15,368 nucleotides of DNA, taken from positions 1-15,368 of the forward strand of contig JAVBTI010000134.1 in the NCBI GenBank assembly GCA_031556255.1, in the 5' to 3' direction. This DNA comes from JAIRQX01 sp031556255. GTDB taxonomy: Bacteria > Chrysiogenota > Deferribacteres > Deferribacterales > JAISNW01. The notes under the pieces are model-generated. The model worked only from the letters and a program-made list of their open reading frames with translations. It was not told where the DNA came from and did no database searches. Below, piece after piece: positions 13,960 to 15,368 of this stretch. Numbering within the stretch: the stretch's first letter is position 1; every line of letters starts with the position of its first letter. The position numbers and the translations under genes are program-made.

Positions 13960-14148
13960 TAGAGCATTTTAATTTTGAGATGTTGTATAAATATGAATAC
14001 ATTAGTGCTGCTCTTTATCCTCGCGCGGAAAACCCGCACTGCGGTACGACCCTGCGTCTGCGCGGCGCTTCGCAGGGTAACCCCGCTTCGCTTGCTCCGC
14101 GGGCGGCGCAAAAGCGCCTCAGAGCATTTCAATGTTGAAATGCTCTAA
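13960..14148. repeat. Palindrome-rich, MITE-like intergenic element
   Basis: The gap between two convergent genes has related ends. AGAGCATTTTAATTTTGAGA starts at 13961 and AGAGCATTTCAATGTTGAAA at 14121, with about 22 of 28 positions shared. The interior is abruptly GC-rich and full of inverted repeats: ACCCTGCG/CGCAGGGT (14049-14056 and 14071-14078), CCCGC/GCGGG (14082-14086 and 14099-14103) and GGCGC-AAAA-GCGCC (14105-14118). No open reading frame of note is present. A non-autonomous mobile repeat is one explanation; a stack of terminators is another. Confidence 0.45.
14121..14146. terminator. Probable bidirectional terminator hairpin
   Basis: A perfect 12-bp inverted repeat, AGAGCATTTCAA and its complement, has only two bases between the arms (a four-base loop in practice). 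It sits between the ends of the convergent DUF502 and methyltransferase genes and touches the latter's TAG. There is no long U-run on either side, so the terminator call rests on position and stem strength. Confidence 0.5.
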
Positions 14149-14852
14149 CCTTTGCGGGTGAGTTTAAACAGTTTCAATACTGTGTATATAGCAAGGCTCA
14201 TGGCGAACAGCGCTAAGAGGTAAGGGTTTACGGAATCCGGACTGCCGGACAGTATTCTGCCCGTGGTGTCGAAAAGGAGAAACACAATCGACACCGCCAG
14301 CAGCCCGCTTTTCTCCTTTTTCAGCACCTTTTTCAGGTTAAAAGCAGTCGCGGGTTTTTTGAAAAGCCCCGGTTTAGGGATGAATGCCGGCGTTCTGCTT
14401 GCCCAGTCCGTAAATGTATTGCCGAACTTTTTGATAAGAAACTGCTCTTCGGCGTAAATTATACGCTCGTAATAGAGCCAAAAAGCAAGGCAGAAGGCCA
14501 GAATAAAAAGCGGGTTCTTTGTGAACATGGCCACTCCGCCCCACATGAAGAAGTTGCCCAGATAGAGGGGGTTTCGTACTACAGAGTAAATCCCTGTGGT
14601 ATTGAGCGATTCCGCCGCCTGCCCGGCGGTATTTCTCCCGGACGTGCCTTCTGCAGCATACCCCACGGTGTAAGCCCGGATTAAAAAACCGATAAGGCAT
14701 ACACAGAAGGCGGTCATCAGATATACGCCGCCCAGATTTATTTTATTGAAGATAAAATAGATATAGCTGGACGCCAGAACAGGCACAGGCAAAATACCCC
14801 TGTATCTAAAGAGCCAGTTTCCCGCTGTTTCAAGCTGCTTTGACAGGATCAT
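14145..14852 (-). CDS. ICMT/PEMT-family membrane methyltransferase
   Basis: An integral membrane protein of 235 residues with several hydrophobic segments. The family signature for SAM binding is present: GIYSVVRNPLYLGNFFMWGG (about 87-106), followed later by YYERIIYAEEQFLIKKFG and TPAFIPKPG. Relatives include isoprenylcysteine carboxyl methyltransferase-like and phospholipid methyltransferases, so a lipid or lipid-linked substrate is likely but cannot be chosen from sequence. An extra C-terminal stretch of about 70 residues with two further hydrophobic segments follows the conserved core. It starts one base after the stop of the threonine aldolase gene, so the two are probably co-transcribed. 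Confidence 0.82.
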   Translation of the reverse strand: MILSKQLETAGNWLFRYRGILPVPVLASSYIYFIFNKINLGGVYLMTAFCVCLIGFLIRAYTVGYAAEGTSGRNTAGQAAESLNTTGIYSVVRNPLYLGNFFMWGGVAMFTKNPLFILAFCLAFWLYYERIIYAEEQFLIKKFGNTFTDWASRTPAFIPKPGLFKKPATAFNLKKVLKKEKSGLLAVSIVFLLFDTTGRILSGSPDSVNPYLLALFAMSLAIYTVLKLFKLTRKG

Positions 14853-14853
14853 G

Positions 14854-15368
14854 CTACACCAGTCTTTTTACAGCTTCCACGAACTTATCCACTTCCGCTT
14901 CAGTTGTCTGCCATGAGGCCATAAGGCGCACCACCGATTTTTCGGGTTCACGGGACTGGGCGTAAAAGTAGAAAGTTTTTATCAGTTCGTCGAATATTTT
15001 GTTCGGCATCTCCGCGAAAATCATATTTGCGTCCTGCGGGTATAATACTTTCATCCCGGGAAGGTTTTCAATGCCGCGGCGCATCCTGTCCGCCATATTG
15101 TTTGCGTGCCTAGCATTTTCAAGCCACAGGCCGTTTTCCAGCACGGCCAGAAACTGTGCCGAAAGGTAACGCATTTTTGAGGCAAGCTGCATCCCCTGTT
15201 TTCTGATATAGGGCATTTTAGCCGCCGCTTCGGGGTTGAGAACTACCAGTGCCTCCGCCCCCATGAGGCCGTTTTTTGTGCCTCCGAAACAGAGGATGTC
15301 CGCGCCGTACGCGGCGTCTTTAACGTCACAGCCCAGCCTTGCCGCCGCGTTGGCAATGCGCGCGCCGT
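14854..15368 (-). CDS. Threonine aldolase-like PLP enzyme, C-terminal part (runs off right edge)
   Basis: About 170 residues are visible, open to the window edge. The N-terminal half is missing. The reading frame continues upstream of the internal Met at 15264, so that Met is not the start. The first visible residues, GARIANAAARLG, match the DGAR(x)ANAA motif of low-specificity L-threonine aldolases, and CFGGTKNGLMGAEA carries the PLP-binding lysine (codon 15274-15276). The family cleaves L-threonine or allo-threonine to glycine and acetaldehyde. The C-terminal small domain (NMIFAEMP and following) is typical. Other fold-type I beta-eliminating lyases are less likely given these motifs. Confidence 0.88.
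   Translation of the reverse strand, partial: GARIANAAARLGCDVKDAAYGADILCFGGTKNGLMGAEALVVLNPEAAAKMPYIRKQGMQLASKMRYLSAQFLAVLENGLWLENARHANNMADRMRRGIENLPGMKVLYPQDANMIFAEMPNKIFDELIKTFYFYAQSREPEKSVVRLMASWQTTEAEVDKFVEAVKRLV

Noticed and set aside
14854..15264. Separate small gene starting at the Met at 15264
   Set aside because: The frame stays open upstream and encodes the PLP-lysine region and DGAR-type motif of threonine aldolase, so the Met is internal to a longer gene.

Overview
The window is a gene-dense stretch of a bacterial chromosome: about 16 protein genes in 15.4 kb, several overlapping by 1-4 bases. All named genes are housekeeping or cofactor genes, and no phage, plasmid or transposase gene is visible. 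Base composition is mid-range, with AT-rich and repeat-filled gaps. A sigma-54 enhancer-binding protein, a bacterial acyl-ACP thioesterase, a DUF4911-like protein, RibBA and a DUF502 protein together suggest a Gram-negative anaerobe or microaerophile of the Deferribacterota or deltaproteobacterial type. That placement is inference only; no rRNA is present.

Left part (1-4190, all minus strand). A thioesterase gene is followed by a 240-base repeat-filled gap, then moeA (molybdenum cofactor). moeA overlaps by one base a sigma-54 activator of the NtrC type whose receiver domain has lost its phosphoacceptor Asp. Next is a 246-base AT-rich gap, then an unrecognised small HTH plus zinc-ribbon protein that runs off the left edge. 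The gap reads like a complete sigma-54 control region: a near-perfect -24/-12 promoter at 342-357, an IHF-like site at 389-401, and three copies of the dyad GCAA-N6-TTGC at 426-524, placed at about -100 to -185. The simplest reading is that the activator switches on the small HTH/zinc-ribbon gene.

Middle part (4290-11261, plus strand). A sigma-70-type promoter precedes plsY (phospholipid synthesis), which overlaps ribD. ribD, ribE and ribBA follow, then, after a structured leader, ribH. Together these four genes encode the riboflavin-specific enzymes from GTP and ribulose-5-phosphate to riboflavin, apart from the general phosphatase step. Downstream come nusB, an unrecognised gene, a DUF4911-like gene, a YhaM-like OB-fold/HD nuclease and a second HD-domain protein. 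No FMN riboswitch is seen. Instead ribH has a 229-base leader with four consecutive hairpins, each showing GGA in its loop, which resembles CsrA/RsmA binding arrays. Part of this leader (an 18-base identical block plus flanking similarity) also occurs, in the same orientation relative to the gene, upstream of moeA.

Right part (11262-15368). uraA and upp (uracil uptake and salvage) overlap, followed by a DUF502 membrane protein. A 190-base palindrome-rich gap separates these from two convergent minus-strand genes: an ICMT/PEMT-like membrane methyltransferase and the C-terminal part of a threonine aldolase cut by the right edge.
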